Assembly (NCBI RefSeq): GCF_005886805.2
Contig: NZ_CP045430.1
Coordinates: forward strand, 620,001 to 684,000
Direction: 5' to 3'
DNA length: 64,000 nt
DNA from: Pseudoalteromonas rubra
GTDB lineage: Bacteria > Pseudomonadota > Gammaproteobacteria > Enterobacterales > Alteromonadaceae
The position numbers and the translations under genes were made by a program. Positions within the stretch are counted from its first letter, which is position 1. Every line of letters starts with the position of its first letter. Below, piece after piece: positions 17,523 through 27,114 of this stretch. Under the pieces are notes generated by a model. The model worked only from the letters and a program-made list of their open reading frames with translations. It had not been told where the DNA came from and searched no databases.

Positions 17523-18210
17523 TCAGGTATCCTTTATTTCTTATTGTTTTAATAATTTTAGGCTCTTTTGGGTCATCCCCCAGTTTCTTGCGCAGCCTGG
17601 AGATGCGCAAATCAATTGAGCGGTCCATACCATCAAATTCAAGTTTAAAGATAGTGCGATACAGTTCATCGCGCGACAATATCCGGCCCGCGGAGTTAGC
17701 CAGTAACCATAACAGTTCGAATTCAGCACTGGACAGCAAAACCTCTTTGTCACCGCATGTTGCTTTGCGTTTTGCTAAATCAACACAGATTTCGCCATCA
17801 TTAATTGTTCGCACAGTCTGACTGGTTTGTGTCACAAGCATGTTATGGCGTCTTAATTGTGCCCGAACGTGCGCCAATAAGACTCGAGGTTTAACGGGCT
17901 TACACAAATAGTCGTCAGCACCAACTTCCAACCCGGTTACTTCATCAATATCGTCTACCAATGCCGTCAGCATAATAATGGGCCCGGTAAAACGCCCCCG
18001 GATCTGACGGCAAATACTCAGGCCATCTTGACCCGGTAACATTAAATCGAGTACTAGTAGATCCGGTGCGAACTCTTCAACGCGCGCAACAGCCCCATTT
18101 CCCTGTTCATAACAAGCGACATCATATCCATTTTTTTGCAGAAATTGAGACATCAGCTGCGTGAGTTCTCGATCATCATCTATTAAAAGTATTTTTTGTT
18201 GTGTCGTCAT
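17512..18210 (-). CDS. OmpR/PhoB-family response regulator
   Basis: This 232-aa regulator has a receiver domain at 1-120 with acidic pocket IDDD (10-13), phospho-acceptor Asp55 (LVLDLMLPG) and Lys of CKPV. The C-terminal winged helix spans about 135-230, with SSAEFELLWLLA and RSIDLRISRLRKKLGD as the usual recognition region. It starts directly after the stop codon of the lipoprotein gene (TAA then ATG) and overlaps the kinase gene. The four genes from the protease to the kinase therefore look like one operon. Probable role: transcriptional output of the neighbouring kinase. Confidence 0.95.
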   Translation of the reverse strand: MTTQQKILLIDDDRELTQLMSQFLQKNGYDVACYEQGNGAVARVEEFAPDLLVLDLMLPGQDGLSICRQIRGRFTGPIIMLTALVDDIDEVTGLEVGADDYLCKPVKPRVLLAHVRAQLRRHNMLVTQTSQTVRTINDGEICVDLAKRKATCGDKEVLLSSAEFELLWLLANSAGRILSRDELYRTIFKLEFDGMDRSIDLRISRLRKKLGDDPKEPKIIKTIRNKGYLIAS

Positions 18211-18564
18211 TTACAACCTGTTTAAACACGCATCATATATTTTAAGGTTATATGCTCTCGCGTACTGATAAGCTTCTGCTCGTGCTGCTTTATCTGCTTC
18301 ACTACGCAAGGTATCTCCGCTGCCTGGCATCGCTTTTACACCACATCGGGCCTCAAGCGCTTTAAATTCAAATTGCTCGAAGCCCGGCACCACAGGTCGC
18401 CGGCCTGTGGTGTAATATAAACGGAAATCTTGCTTATCCATTGCCCCCGCAAGTTCTTGTTGAAGCTTACTATCTGAAGCAGTCTCTTGCTGATTCATCC
18501 CCTGACATCCCGCTGCCAATCCCGCACTGAGTAAAGCACTCAGAACGGTTAATTTACCTTTCAT
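18211..18564 (-). CDS. small lipoprotein in the protease/two-component operon
   Basis: This 117-aa protein has a lipoprotein signal peptide with lipobox AAGC near residue 20. The mature part is hydrophilic, with two further Cys that could form a disulphide, and is helical toward the C-terminus (repeated Ala/Arg/Tyr). It overlaps the end of the protease gene by 11 bp and abuts the response-regulator gene. This invites the idea of a sensor accessory or a protease partner in the envelope. No family is recognised. Confidence 0.75.
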   Translation of the reverse strand: MKGKLTVLSALLSAGLAAGCQGMNQQETASDSKLQQELAGAMDKQDFRLYYTTGRRPVVPGFEQFEFKALEARCGVKAMPGSGDTLRSEADKAARAEAYQYARAYNLKIYDACLNRL

Positions 18565-21196
18565 TTTTTTTCACTCCTAACCTACAGCAAGCGCCAACGA
18601 TCAATAACCAAAGCAGTACAAACAACGTTCCCCCTGAACCACCATCATCCAGAGATTGAGTAGGAGTCTGTGGATCCGGTTGCGGATCGGGCTGAGGATC
18701 TGGTTCGGGATCTGGCTCAACTGGTGCAGCCTCAACAATGACCTCAACACTACCAGATGCAGTGCCTCCATTACCATCACTGACGGTATAACCGATTGTA
18801 TCAGAGCCAGAAAAATCGGAGCCGGCCGTATAGAGCAAACCGTTAGACGCAATCGTGACCGTACCGGTTCCCTGATAATCCACAGCAGAGATACTCAGCA
18901 CATCACCATCAACATCCGTGTCATTGCTCAATACAGTCAATAATACTTGCTCTGCCTGAAACTCCACATTAGCACTGTCGTTTTCCACAACGGGTGCATC
19001 ATTAACTGCAGTAACCGTTACCTCTACGTTAAATCGTTCACTGTTTTGATTGTCCTTTGTTGCAAATGCCGCAACATTCAGCGTGCCATTATAGTTTTCA
19101 TTCGGGATCACTGTCAGATCTGTATAGGTATAGTTATCACCGGGCAACAGAGTGATTAAATCAACAGCCAGCCCGAGCTCAAAGTTAAGATCTTCTTTTT
19201 TAATCTGTACACGGTCATCTTCCGCAACAGAAATCGGGCTTTGAGATTCAAACACAGGCACTATCGGATCTGGTGGGCCATCAGAATTGATTGTAAAGTT
19301 GCCGGAGTTAATCGCAAAAAAGATATTATCGGTGCAAGCAACCCGAACTCGGGCGGAGTTAGTGCTAATTGCAGATGTGATCAATACTTCCTGTTGCCCG
19401 TCATTATCGACCCCATTCGCCAATGATGTGCCAAAAGTCACACCAGCATCGGTAGAAAGGCTAATGGTCACTCTGGAACAAGAAACCGGAGCATTCTGGG
19501 TATTCGCAGTATCCCAGGTCACAGTGTGTGTGTCAGTTAGCCACTGGCTACTGCTATCAGGCTGCGTTACGGTGAATCCATTTTGCGAATCAACCACAGT
19601 CACCTGCATCGTATCGCTGGCAACATGCCCCTGACCATCTCTCACTGCCAGACGAAAGTTAAGGGTGCGACTTGTTGTAGGGTACACCTCTCCATAAGCC
19701 ACACTATTTGACAAAATATCAATTAATTTAGGAAAGGTTCTGACCGGATCCATTGTTGGATTAAAGACCCGAAACAAAGGCCCCGACCCTGAGTCAATGG
19801 CATCCTGGCTCGCACTATTTGTAGCCGACCCTAGGTCGAACTGCTGCCAACTGTAGCTGAGTGTATCTGAATCAGTATCGGTTGCGCTGCCTGTTAAAAT
19901 GAATGGCGTGCGTGCGGGTATTGTAAAATCGCTACCGGCATCAACCACTGGACTTTGGTTAGTCAGGTTAGTACGGGCGCCACAAGTACTCCCAACCCCC
20001 TGACGCGTCACTGCAACCATTTGCTCAATGGAATGCAAATGAAAGAAGGGATCTGAATTCTGCTGTAAATCTTGTTCACCGCAGATACCTGTGTACCCCA
20101 TGATTGTCGAACCACTGCCCGGCTCATAGGCTGATAAGCCGGAGCGATTGCCCTGACAGGCGCCCACCAAACCATTAAAAGTATGTTCAGCACCTAGCTG
20201 ATGACCAATTTCGTGAGCTACATAATCGATATAAAACGCGTCTGTTTCAGGTATAGGGCTGCCAGTCAAACCAGCCGCTTTCTGGGTTGAGCAAACCACC
20301 CCCAGCCCGGCAACGCCTCCCCCTGAGGTTACCACCAAATGTCCAATATCATAATCCGTGTCACTCATGACGTTTTCAATCGCTTGTGAAATGGTATCTC
20401 CGTTGATGTCCTCATCCGTATTTGTAAATGGATCCGTGTCAGCATCCACAAAAATGATCTGGTCATTGTTAGCAACCAGCTGAAATGTGACCCCAAGATC
20501 CCGCGCATAGACCTGGTTCACTCGATTTACCATAGTCACAACGGCAGCCAGACCTAGCTGACGTGTACCGCCATGATAAGCGGTATATTCTCCCGTAGCT
20601 GCGACAGCAAGACGGTAGACTATTTGTTCACTGATCTGGCTGGTTTGCATCAGCCCTTCTGGTTTATTTGCCATAGAGTCAGATATACCTGGAAAGCGAA
20701 TTGCGCGGTGACGTTTGATGTCTTGAGCATGGTCATGATGAACCGCTGGATTAAAAACATAACTACGATAGTTGTTTAACGCCGACTGAGGGTCAATGTA
20801 AACAGTTTGCCCCTGGTGTTCAAACATCCCATAAAACCCTCTCGGTGACAGATCAAAGGTGCCCTGATTTTGAGGCTTTCCTACTTCAACACCTTTAAAC
20901 GTCCTAATTTCTGGATACTTCTTTGCCAGCTCGGGTGCCATCACCTGGTTCGGTACCAGGCGAAACGTTACAAATTGCCCATTTGGCAGCGGCAAAACCA
21001 TATCTACCATGTTTAGCGTTTGGAGTGTTGCTCTGACGGATGCTATGTCTAGCTCTAGGTATTGCTCAGTATTGTCAGACTTAAAATACTTGTCTTGTTC
21101 AAGCATAGTCCAGTGAGTCTGGCCGATTAAATGGACCGCCAATGCACTTTGGCAAGTAAGAAAAAGCATCAGGCATATCAGTGAGAGTTTATTCAT
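18554..21196 (-). CDS. secreted reprolysin-like zinc metalloprotease with GlyGly-CTERM anchor
   Basis: About 880 aa from ATG 21196, chosen because it starts a normal signal peptide (MNKLSLICLMLFLTC, cleavage after ALA). A propeptide-like region is followed by an M12B-type catalytic domain with the zinc motif HEIGHQLGAEH (about residue 330) and a Met-turn (TIMGYTG). Downstream lie Ig-like and cadherin-like domains (NQSPVVDAGSD; VNDAPVVENDSANVEF; DVDGDVLSI). A Pro/Asp/Gln repeat linker (about 62 residues before the end) then precedes the C-terminal tail GGSGGT, a hydrophobic helix and KKNER. That tail matches the GlyGly-CTERM signal cut by rhombosortase, usually on type II secretion cargo. The product is probably released or surface-held and degrades proteins. 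It is the first gene of the operon with the lipoprotein and two-component system. Confidence 0.92.
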   Translation of the reverse strand: MNKLSLICLMLFLTCQSALAVHLIGQTHWTMLEQDKYFKSDNTEQYLELDIASVRATLQTLNMVDMVLPLPNGQFVTFRLVPNQVMAPELAKKYPEIRTFKGVEVGKPQNQGTFDLSPRGFYGMFEHQGQTVYIDPQSALNNYRSYVFNPAVHHDHAQDIKRHRAIRFPGISDSMANKPEGLMQTSQISEQIVYRLAVAATGEYTAYHGGTRQLGLAAVVTMVNRVNQVYARDLGVTFQLVANNDQIIFVDADTDPFTNTDEDINGDTISQAIENVMSDTDYDIGHLVVTSGGGVAGLGVVCSTQKAAGLTGSPIPETDAFYIDYVAHEIGHQLGAEHTFNGLVGACQGNRSGLSAYEPGSGSTIMGYTGICGEQDLQQNSDPFFHLHSIEQMVAVTRQGVGSTCGARTNLTNQSPVVDAGSDFTIPARTPFILTGSATDTDSDTLSYSWQQFDLGSATNSASQDAIDSGSGPLFRVFNPTMDPVRTFPKLIDILSNSVAYGEVYPTTSRTLNFRLAVRDGQGHVASDTMQVTVVDSQNGFTVTQPDSSSQWLTDTHTVTWDTANTQNAPVSCSRVTISLSTDAGVTFGTSLANGVDNDGQQEVLITSAISTNSARVRVACTDNIFFAINSGNFTINSDGPPDPIVPVFESQSPISVAEDDRVQIKKEDLNFELGLAVDLITLLPGDNYTYTDLTVIPNENYNGTLNVAAFATKDNQNSERFNVEVTVTAVNDAPVVENDSANVEFQAEQVLLTVLSNDTDVDGDVLSISAVDYQGTGTVTIASNGLLYTAGSDFSGSDTIGYTVSDGNGGTASGSVEVIVEAAPVEPDPEPDPQPDPQPDPQTPTQSLDDGGSGGTLFVLLWLLIVGACCRLGVKKNER

Positions 21197-21395
21197 AGTC
21201 AGCCCCGTCGGATTGTTGTCATTGCGGTCATAATTCAACCATACAACTACAAGCATAGACGGTCAGTAACCATTTGTAGGCGCTTTGTATCAGGATTGAT
21301 AAATGTACCCAAACCAATTACTTAATTTGTCAGGTACAGGTACAATTATCTAAGCTGGAAAATACTGCATTTCAGCACAACGCACCTATAAAGGC

Positions 21396-22169
21396 TCAGA
21401 AGGTCGCAGCTTGATGGGCTAAATTGTCCTTTGCGGCAACCCGATAACGCTGCTGATATTTACGTTTAGCAAAAATAAGCCCAAGGGTTCCTAAAACCGA
21501 AGGGGCCAGCCACGCCAACAATATTGCCTGCTCCCCCAATACCTCAACAAGCAAGTAGCGGCCACCAACAGCGCTGAACGCTGTGTAAACACCAATACCC
21601 GAACCAATCATTGCGCTAAGATGTTCAATAATCCATTGGCGCGGCTTTACTGTTTGGGCAAAGGTATAGCGCATCATCTTAATTGCCACAATCATACTAA
21701 TAATACTGAACGCCAGATATAACACCTGACCACTTTGAGCGCCCAGATAAGCAACGTATAACGCACTGACACACAAAGCAAAATAGTTGAAAAGCATATC
21801 AGGGCGCTTTACTGTCAGGCGCGAAGCCTTATCCTTAAGCACGCGCATACCATGCATAACCGACGCCAGAACCAAAAAGGACAGCATGAGTAAAAAGCTG
21901 GCTCGCTCACGCGCAGTATTTATAAAGTCAGCCTGATTTTGTGCCTGAAGATAAGCTTCCTGATAAACGGAAATGGGATCGATCAAAACCAGTGTACAGC
22001 ACAAAATCCCTGATAGAGAGACAAGCTGCATACTATAAGCATAAGCTTTACCTGACAGATTGTGTATTTTCCCCCCTTTTTTAGCCAGGATTGGTGCCCA
22101 AAATAAAAGTAATGCACAGCTACCCACTATGATGTGAATAATTAAAGAAAATTGATGAAGGTATTGCAT
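21396..22169 (-). CDS. multi-span membrane protein (DUF2306-like)
   Basis: This 257-aa protein has about seven or eight hydrophobic segments. It starts with the HQFSLIIHIIVGSCALLLFW segment and has a short KKGGKIHNLSGKAYAY loop, a pattern seen in DUF2306-type membrane proteins whose His residues may bind heme. The ribosome site GGGAGC lies 9 bp before ATG 22169. It is divergent from the DesK-like kinase gene, and the shared 158-bp region contains a palindrome (22252-22265). The two-component system therefore probably controls it. The function is unknown; a role in membrane or redox physiology is a guess. Confidence 0.75.
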   Translation of the reverse strand: MQYLHQFSLIIHIIVGSCALLLFWAPILAKKGGKIHNLSGKAYAYSMQLVSLSGILCCTLVLIDPISVYQEAYLQAQNQADFINTARERASFLLMLSFLVLASVMHGMRVLKDKASRLTVKRPDMLFNYFALCVSALYVAYLGAQSGQVLYLAFSIISMIVAIKMMRYTFAQTVKPRQWIIEHLSAMIGSGIGVYTAFSAVGGRYLLVEVLGEQAILLAWLAPSVLGTLGLIFAKRKYQQRYRVAAKDNLAHQAATF

Positions 22170-22251
22170 AATTGTTAGCTCCCTAGTTGATGTTCATCCA
22201 GCTTAGGGAAAAATAATCCGACCTTCATGTCACTATTGTCACTAACAACTA

Positions 22252-22265
22252 ATGACATTCGTCAT
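22252..22265. promoter_or_regulatory. candidate operator of the DesK/DesR-like system
   Basis: ATGACATTCGTCAT is a 14-bp palindrome with 5-bp arms and a 4-bp centre, located between the divergent membrane gene and the kinase gene. Partly related TGTCAC sequences lie just upstream, near 22229-22242. NarL/DesR-type regulators bind such inverted repeats. Autoregulation is inferred from position. Confidence 0.5.
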
Positions 22266-22327
22266 GCTTCTTTTCTGACTCTGATCTGATATAAGTACAT
22301 ATTATAAATAATAATTATGATTTTATT

Positions 22328-23452
22328 GTGCAGCCTTACTTTCAATACCAACCTTCTATGCTTACAACCGCACTCGTGACCTGGTGCGCGGTTGCTGTAC
22401 CAAGTCTGCTTGCCTTATCACAGGCCTCATTCTGGGCCTGGTTGCCACATCTGACCTTGCTACCCTTAATTTTGCTGGTCACCAATGAGTCCCGGCACAG
22501 CTATGGTTATACGGTCAGATACTGGCTACTGGCGATAATGGCTTTACTGATCCACAGCACGGGTTTTTTACTGCCGTCATCGGTATACCTAATTTACAGC
22601 GTAATGCTCATCGCCATTTTGACCTTTTATTTATCACCGGCTCAGTCATACAGCTACATACTATTCGCTAGCATTGCCTACCTGCTGATCCAAAAACTCT
22701 ACTGGCAACACCCATGGCCTTGGGTAGAAGCGATGTTATTTGCCTCATTTCATTTATTTTCCTACGTGGTAAGCCATCGCATGCAGCAAGAGCGAACGGC
22801 CAAAGAGCAAGCACAACTGGCAAACAGTCAATTGCTGGCCACGCAATCGCTACTCGGACAGTCCGTATCAAGACAAGAACGATTATTACTGGCAAGAGAA
22901 CTACATGATGATGTGGGTCATCAGTTAACCAGTTTGATCGTTAACCTTGATGTTGCCAGAAGAACCGCACAGGAACCTCTAAAGTCTCAGCTACAACAAA
23001 GCTATACACTTGCCCGTGAAACACTGGATAAGATCCGCATGCTCGTCAGTGATAAGCGCACCGAGCAGTCACTTGACCTCGAAGCGGTGCTCACTGAGCT
23101 GATCCATCACGTACCCCGGGTCCATATTTCATTGCAGTTTAACGCTCATCCCGTATTACAAAGCTTAAGCCATGCCCATTGTATCCTGCGAGTTTGCCAG
23201 GAAAGTATCACCAATACCCTTAAGCATAGTAACGCCACGCAGGTCAATATTGAATTTGGCCCGTCAGCCAGCGCAGAGTTTAGGATGCAAATAGGTGATA
23301 ACGGTACAGCTGCGCCACTCATTAAGCCTGGCAATGGACTACTGGGTCTACAAGAACGGGTTGATGAGCTTGGGGGTCAGTTTGATTGGCAAAGTTCACC
23401 AAAAGGCTTTATCGTGCGAGTTCAGTTTAAGGAAACACACCATAATGAATAG
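22328..23452 (+). CDS. DesK/NarL-family sensor histidine kinase
   Basis: This 374-aa kinase starts at GTG 22328; ATG 22358 is an alternative, and neither has a clear ribosome site. Five or six transmembrane segments occupy residues 10-150 with little periplasmic loop, as in DesK-type membrane sensors. A short coiled coil leads to the HisKA_3 box, RELHDDVGHQ with His193. The ATPase follows, with an N box (ITNTLKHSNAT) and the GNGLLGLQERVDELGG segment. It should phosphorylate the LuxR-type regulator whose gene overlaps its 3' end by 8 bp. The membrane-embedded sensor suggests it reads membrane state or a hydrophobic compound. Confidence 0.93.
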   Translation: MQPYFQYQPSMLTTALVTWCAVAVPSLLALSQASFWAWLPHLTLLPLILLVTNESRHSYGYTVRYWLLAIMALLIHSTGFLLPSSVYLIYSVMLIAILTFYLSPAQSYSYILFASIAYLLIQKLYWQHPWPWVEAMLFASFHLFSYVVSHRMQQERTAKEQAQLANSQLLATQSLLGQSVSRQERLLLARELHDDVGHQLTSLIVNLDVARRTAQEPLKSQLQQSYTLARETLDKIRMLVSDKRTEQSLDLEAVLTELIHHVPRVHISLQFNAHPVLQSLSHAHCILRVCQESITNTLKHSNATQVNIEFGPSASAEFRMQIGDNGTAAPLIKPGNGLLGLQERVDELGGQFDWQSSPKGFIVRVQFKETHHNE

Positions 23453-24080
23453 AATAAAGGTTCACTTGGTCGATGATCAAGCTTTAGTCAGACAGGGCAT
23501 GCAGGCACTACTCGCACTCTGTGAAAACATTGAATGTAACAGCAGCTCAGCAAACGGGCTGGAATTTATGAATCAGTACAACGCAGGCCTGATTGATGCA
23601 GACGTTATCTTGCTAGACATGCGTATGCCTGAACTCGATGGGGTTGGCGTGCTGGAGCAGCTTAATGCCATCAGTGAATCACCCAAAGTATTAATTTTGA
23701 CCACCTTCGATGATACTACAAAGCTGCAACAGGCCCTGCAACTGGGTGCCAATGGTTGCATGCTTAAAGACGTCGAGTTAGAAGAACTAGAAGCAGCGAT
23801 TAAAGCAGTATACGAGGGAAAACTGGTTATTCAACGTGCTTTAAGTAACGTATTTAAACAGGCTGAATCAGCATTGGATGAGCTCACAGACAGAGAAAAA
23901 CAAATACTTGTCCTCATCGCGCGTGGGCTATCAAACAAAGAAATTGCAAGCCAGCTGTTTAAAGCGGAGGGGACTATTCGCAATCATGTTTCAAATTTAC
24001 TGAGTAAGCTTCAGGTCAGAGACCGCACGCAAGCGACATTAAAAGCAGTAGAATTGGGTCTGGTAAACCAAAACAGCTAG
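23445..24080 (+). CDS. NarL/LuxR-family response regulator
   Basis: 211 aa from ATG 23445, chosen because it gives the normal receiver start (IKVHLVDDQALVRQG). The much longer frame upstream is the kinase gene read in another frame. The phospho-acceptor is Asp58 (VILLDMRMPELDG). The C-terminal LuxR HTH has LTDREKQILVLIARGLSNKE and TIRNHVSNLLSKLQVRDRTQ. It overlaps the kinase stop by 8 bp. It is likely to bind the ATGACATTCGTCAT palindrome upstream of the kinase and thereby control itself and the divergent membrane gene. Confidence 0.95.
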   Translation: MNRIKVHLVDDQALVRQGMQALLALCENIECNSSSANGLEFMNQYNAGLIDADVILLDMRMPELDGVGVLEQLNAISESPKVLILTTFDDTTKLQQALQLGANGCMLKDVELEELEAAIKAVYEGKLVIQRALSNVFKQAESALDELTDREKQILVLIARGLSNKEIASQLFKAEGTIRNHVSNLLSKLQVRDRTQATLKAVELGLVNQNS

Positions 24081-24235
24081 ATCCAGAAATGAGCAAAATG
24101 TGAGATATAACCTACCCAATTGGTAGGAGAAATAGGTTAAATCTGTAATTTACTTGTTTTAGGAACAATTCACTTGCAAGTTTAGATCCCAAACTCTAAA
24201 GTACAGTCTGGTTTTATTATTGCATTGGACGCACT

Positions 24236-24532
24236 ATGACTTACTTAATCAGATGGATCGCTGGCATTGCCCTGCTTACATTGGCAATGCTGACCCTATT
24301 TAAAGGACAGTGGTTAAATTCCGGCTTACTGGCTACTTTGGGCATACTGACATTTCCACGTCGTAATCACACGCAGTTAGACAACGCTGCAGGCTATGGC
24401 CAACAATTGTACCAAAAGCACCTGGTAGCTGACTCCAATCAACGCTCTACTACCATACCTTATCTGGTGGTGTGTATTTCAGTGGTATTAGTCGTCGTGC
24501 TATATCAGCTTCTGTCCGGTTCAGCTGCATAA
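24236..24532 (+). CDS. small two-helix membrane protein
   Basis: This 98-aa protein has hydrophobic segments at about 5-22 with a further apolar stretch to 38, and at 75-92. The loop between is polar, with RRN near its start. It follows the response-regulator gene by 155 bp on the same strand and may have its own promoter. It is convergent with the next gene, with only about 45 bp between stops. No family is recognised. Confidence 0.6.
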   Translation: MTYLIRWIAGIALLTLAMLTLFKGQWLNSGLLATLGILTFPRRNHTQLDNAAGYGQQLYQKHLVADSNQRSTTIPYLVVCISVVLVVVLYQLLSGSAA

Positions 24533-24576
24533 AGCCTGCGCACCGGCTGACCTTATGCAATGAGTGCTACGAAGCC

Positions 24577-26058
24577 CTATTTAAGCAGGTCGGTGCCGTT
24601 ATGAAACTCCAAAATCATAGTGTCACCGGCTGCACACGAGCTACCCTGAATGTAGCGGCATACATCTAAGCTATCCCTTCTCGATTGCTGGATCTCCAAA
24701 ACTTGTGTCTCCAGTTCACCCTCAAGATGCAGCTTACCGTCAACCACGGCAAACTTGCCCTGAATATTATTCGGCGCTTCTTTCGCGTAAACATACTCCC
24801 AGACTCCTGTTTCTGACGGCACCATCATGAAGTAATATAGCGCAGACTCACTCCCAGATTTGAAAGTAAGCATTGTCTGACCAAGCCACGAATAATCAAA
24901 CGCGGCTACGCTTTGATATGGCTTTAAATCGAACTTAACAATTGCCTTACCCATAAAAAAATGCGGGCCAGCATCGACCAACTCAGAGTCTGTTTGCACT
25001 GAAACGTAGAGAGCTCCTTCGTCCTGCGCCAACAGCTTTAACGTAAAAGTACAAGACACATAACAAGTATCATCGGGACAGACGGGGACCGTACCCAGCT
25101 GAGGGTGAATAATCTTCTGGCGCTCTATTTCACCAGCCTGATTAAATGACCAAACTGCGCTCCCGAAAGCCACATTGGGAATATAAACGTGATCCTCAAA
25201 GTAGTCATAGCGAACTGCGCCACGCAACCAGGTACCCACCGTATTCTCATAATTGAAGTGCGTTTTCTGATCTTTAATCATCAACCCCGTGCGCAACAAC
25301 GGCGCTTTACCTGTATGACTTGTGGCTTTGATCACAACACGTAACCCAACCCCTGCCAATAACTCTGTGATCCTCAATACAAGTTTCTTTTTAATACCAT
25401 TTTGCCAGTATTTCAGCACCAGACGATTGCCCTTAATACGCCATTTAAAGCGGCTCACCGTCTTATCATGATGCGTTATTTGGCCATCCCCATTAGCAAA
25501 AAAATTCGCTTCGACAGCACCAAATGCAGGTATATCAAACTCTTCATACAGGATGTAATCAACCGCGGGAAGCACCCAAGTTCCCTCAGTAAGATCAACT
25601 CGCCAGTCTTGCATTGACTTAGCTGGCACCAGGGTTCCGGTAAAGTGCTGTACCTGCGTTTCAACCACTTCCATCGTATCCGTTCGCACTACCCGCATGT
25701 GTTGTGCAAAGGAAACACCTTCCTCCGACGGAAAAACATGCACCTGGTATATTTCTGAGCGATATTCAACGCCCTGATCTTGATATGCCCAGATAAGTTC
25801 CGGTGAGGCCAGGTTAACTTGTAATCCATCATCGACTTTACTCCAGCTTATCTGGCTTTCAGTTTGCCGTGCGTATTTTCCCGTGCCATTTTTGGCCAGA
25901 ACAAGTTCATAGGTGGGACCAGTCGAACTATTATCGTAAAGGAAAAACTTGCCTTTATTAATATCATGCAATTCAGCCAAGCTGGTTGCGACGCTGGAAA
26001 AGCTCAAACCAGACAAGATACCTAGTATGATGGAGATTAAGATTCTATATACGTTCAC
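24577..26058 (-). CDS. exported protein of unknown function, 493 aa
   Basis: A signal peptide is clear (residues 1-25, ILISIILGILSGLSFSS then VATS). The mature protein is rich in aromatic and beta-strand-like alternation. Several sections look like repeats of a beta-sandwich opened by a GTW or GTWV/L sequence (TEGTWVLP, VGTWLRGAVRYDYFEDHVY). Cys residues cluster near residue 330 (CPDDTCYVSC) and again near the C-terminus, consistent with disulphides after export. It lies 65 bp from a periplasmic-binding-protein stop codon on the same strand only in the broad sense (a 134-bp gap), so an operon is uncertain. No enzyme motif is visible. Confidence 0.7.
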   Translation of the reverse strand: MNVYRILISIILGILSGLSFSSVATSLAELHDINKGKFFLYDNSSTGPTYELVLAKNGTGKYARQTESQISWSKVDDGLQVNLASPELIWAYQDQGVEYRSEIYQVHVFPSEEGVSFAQHMRVVRTDTMEVVETQVQHFTGTLVPAKSMQDWRVDLTEGTWVLPAVDYILYEEFDIPAFGAVEANFFANGDGQITHHDKTVSRFKWRIKGNRLVLKYWQNGIKKKLVLRITELLAGVGLRVVIKATSHTGKAPLLRTGLMIKDQKTHFNYENTVGTWLRGAVRYDYFEDHVYIPNVAFGSAVWSFNQAGEIERQKIIHPQLGTVPVCPDDTCYVSCTFTLKLLAQDEGALYVSVQTDSELVDAGPHFFMGKAIVKFDLKPYQSVAAFDYSWLGQTMLTFKSGSESALYYFMMVPSETGVWEYVYAKEAPNNIQGKFAVVDGKLHLEGELETQVLEIQQSRRDSLDVCRYIQGSSCAAGDTMILEFHNGTDLLK

Positions 26059-26192
26059 TTCTAACTCCTTGATGTTATTATTTTATATATGAGCAACACG
26101 CACAGTGCTGCCAATTCACTGTGACAGAGTTGAAATGCTTGTTCAAGTTTTAGACAGAAGCGTTTGGTGGGTCGTGTGATAACAGGCTTATG

Positions 26193-26990
26193 TTATGGGC
26201 CAATATAACTGCGGTTATGATCAGCCAAGGCACGGCGGACCTTATCTATAATTTGACTGTCTGTATCCGGATTAAATGCCAGACAAGCTCTCTCGCCGGA
26301 ACGATCTCGCACCTCCAGTGCAGAAGTCACCACCTCATAAGGCTCTTCAATCAAACGCAGGGCCTCATAGATGGTGAATTCCGTAGTCATAAGAAAATCT
26401 ACCCGACCCGCTAGTAGTTTTTTGACCAGCGAACTGGGATCAGCAGACAGATCCAGGTTAACTCCGCCCTTAAACCCCCTCGCACGCAGATATTCGTGGG
26501 TCACACTGCCTCTGACCAAAGCAATAATATAGCGTTTAGCATCATCCAAAGACTCAACTTGTATGTCATTTCGTGTAGCGAGGCGAAACAGGTGTTCTTT
26601 GACTGGCCTTAACAGAGGACAAGCCCACTCAAACCGGGCCTCACGGTCTGGCGTGCGAAAAATAGAGTAGATCATAGTGTTAGGTTGAGTTTGGGCAATT
26701 TTCATGGCTCTGGTCCAGGGAAACACCAAAATTTCATAGCTGATCCCGGCAGCGTCAAGCACTTCCCGCACCTTTTGAGTGGCACGTCCATCTACCTGCC
26801 CCTGCGCGTTGGTAAAGTTGTAAGGCACCCACTCTTCCGTGACAACTTGAAGTTGAATAGTCGGTTCTGATTCTGGCACTATGACGGGGCGCGGCTGCAG
26901 ATGTGGATGAGCAGCTACCAGACGGCAGGCAAAGATAGCAACAGCCACTACGGAGCAAAACAATAACTTAAAGATCGTGCAATACCTCAT
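26193..26990 (-). CDS. periplasmic solute-binding protein, family 3 (SBP_bac_3)
   Basis: This 265-aa protein has an N-terminal hydrophobic signal (about 7-27). The mature part begins with the typical strand VVTEEWVPYNFTNAQGQVDG, the ligand-binding opening of family 3 domains. Further on come PWTRAMKIAQTQPNTMIYS and DFLMTTEFTIYEALRL. Many stand-alone proteins of this group, with no permease genes nearby, occur in Alteromonadales and bind amino acids or act as sensory binding proteins. No ABC permease or ATPase is encoded beside it. It is transcribed away from the TPR gene at 27115. Confidence 0.85.
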   Translation of the reverse strand: MRYCTIFKLLFCSVVAVAIFACRLVAAHPHLQPRPVIVPESEPTIQLQVVTEEWVPYNFTNAQGQVDGRATQKVREVLDAAGISYEILVFPWTRAMKIAQTQPNTMIYSIFRTPDREARFEWACPLLRPVKEHLFRLATRNDIQVESLDDAKRYIIALVRGSVTHEYLRARGFKGGVNLDLSADPSSLVKKLLAGRVDFLMTTEFTIYEALRLIEEPYEVVTSALEVRDRSGERACLAFNPDTDSQIIDKVRRALADHNRSYIGP

Positions 26991-27114
26991 GCAATCTACT
27001 TAACCTCAACCCTCATTGTATTGACCAAATAGCACCCAACCATACCTGATGGTTTTGCAATTTCTAAGCCTCTCATGCACCATGCTAGACTAAACTCTCA
27101 AACAGATCACTGCT

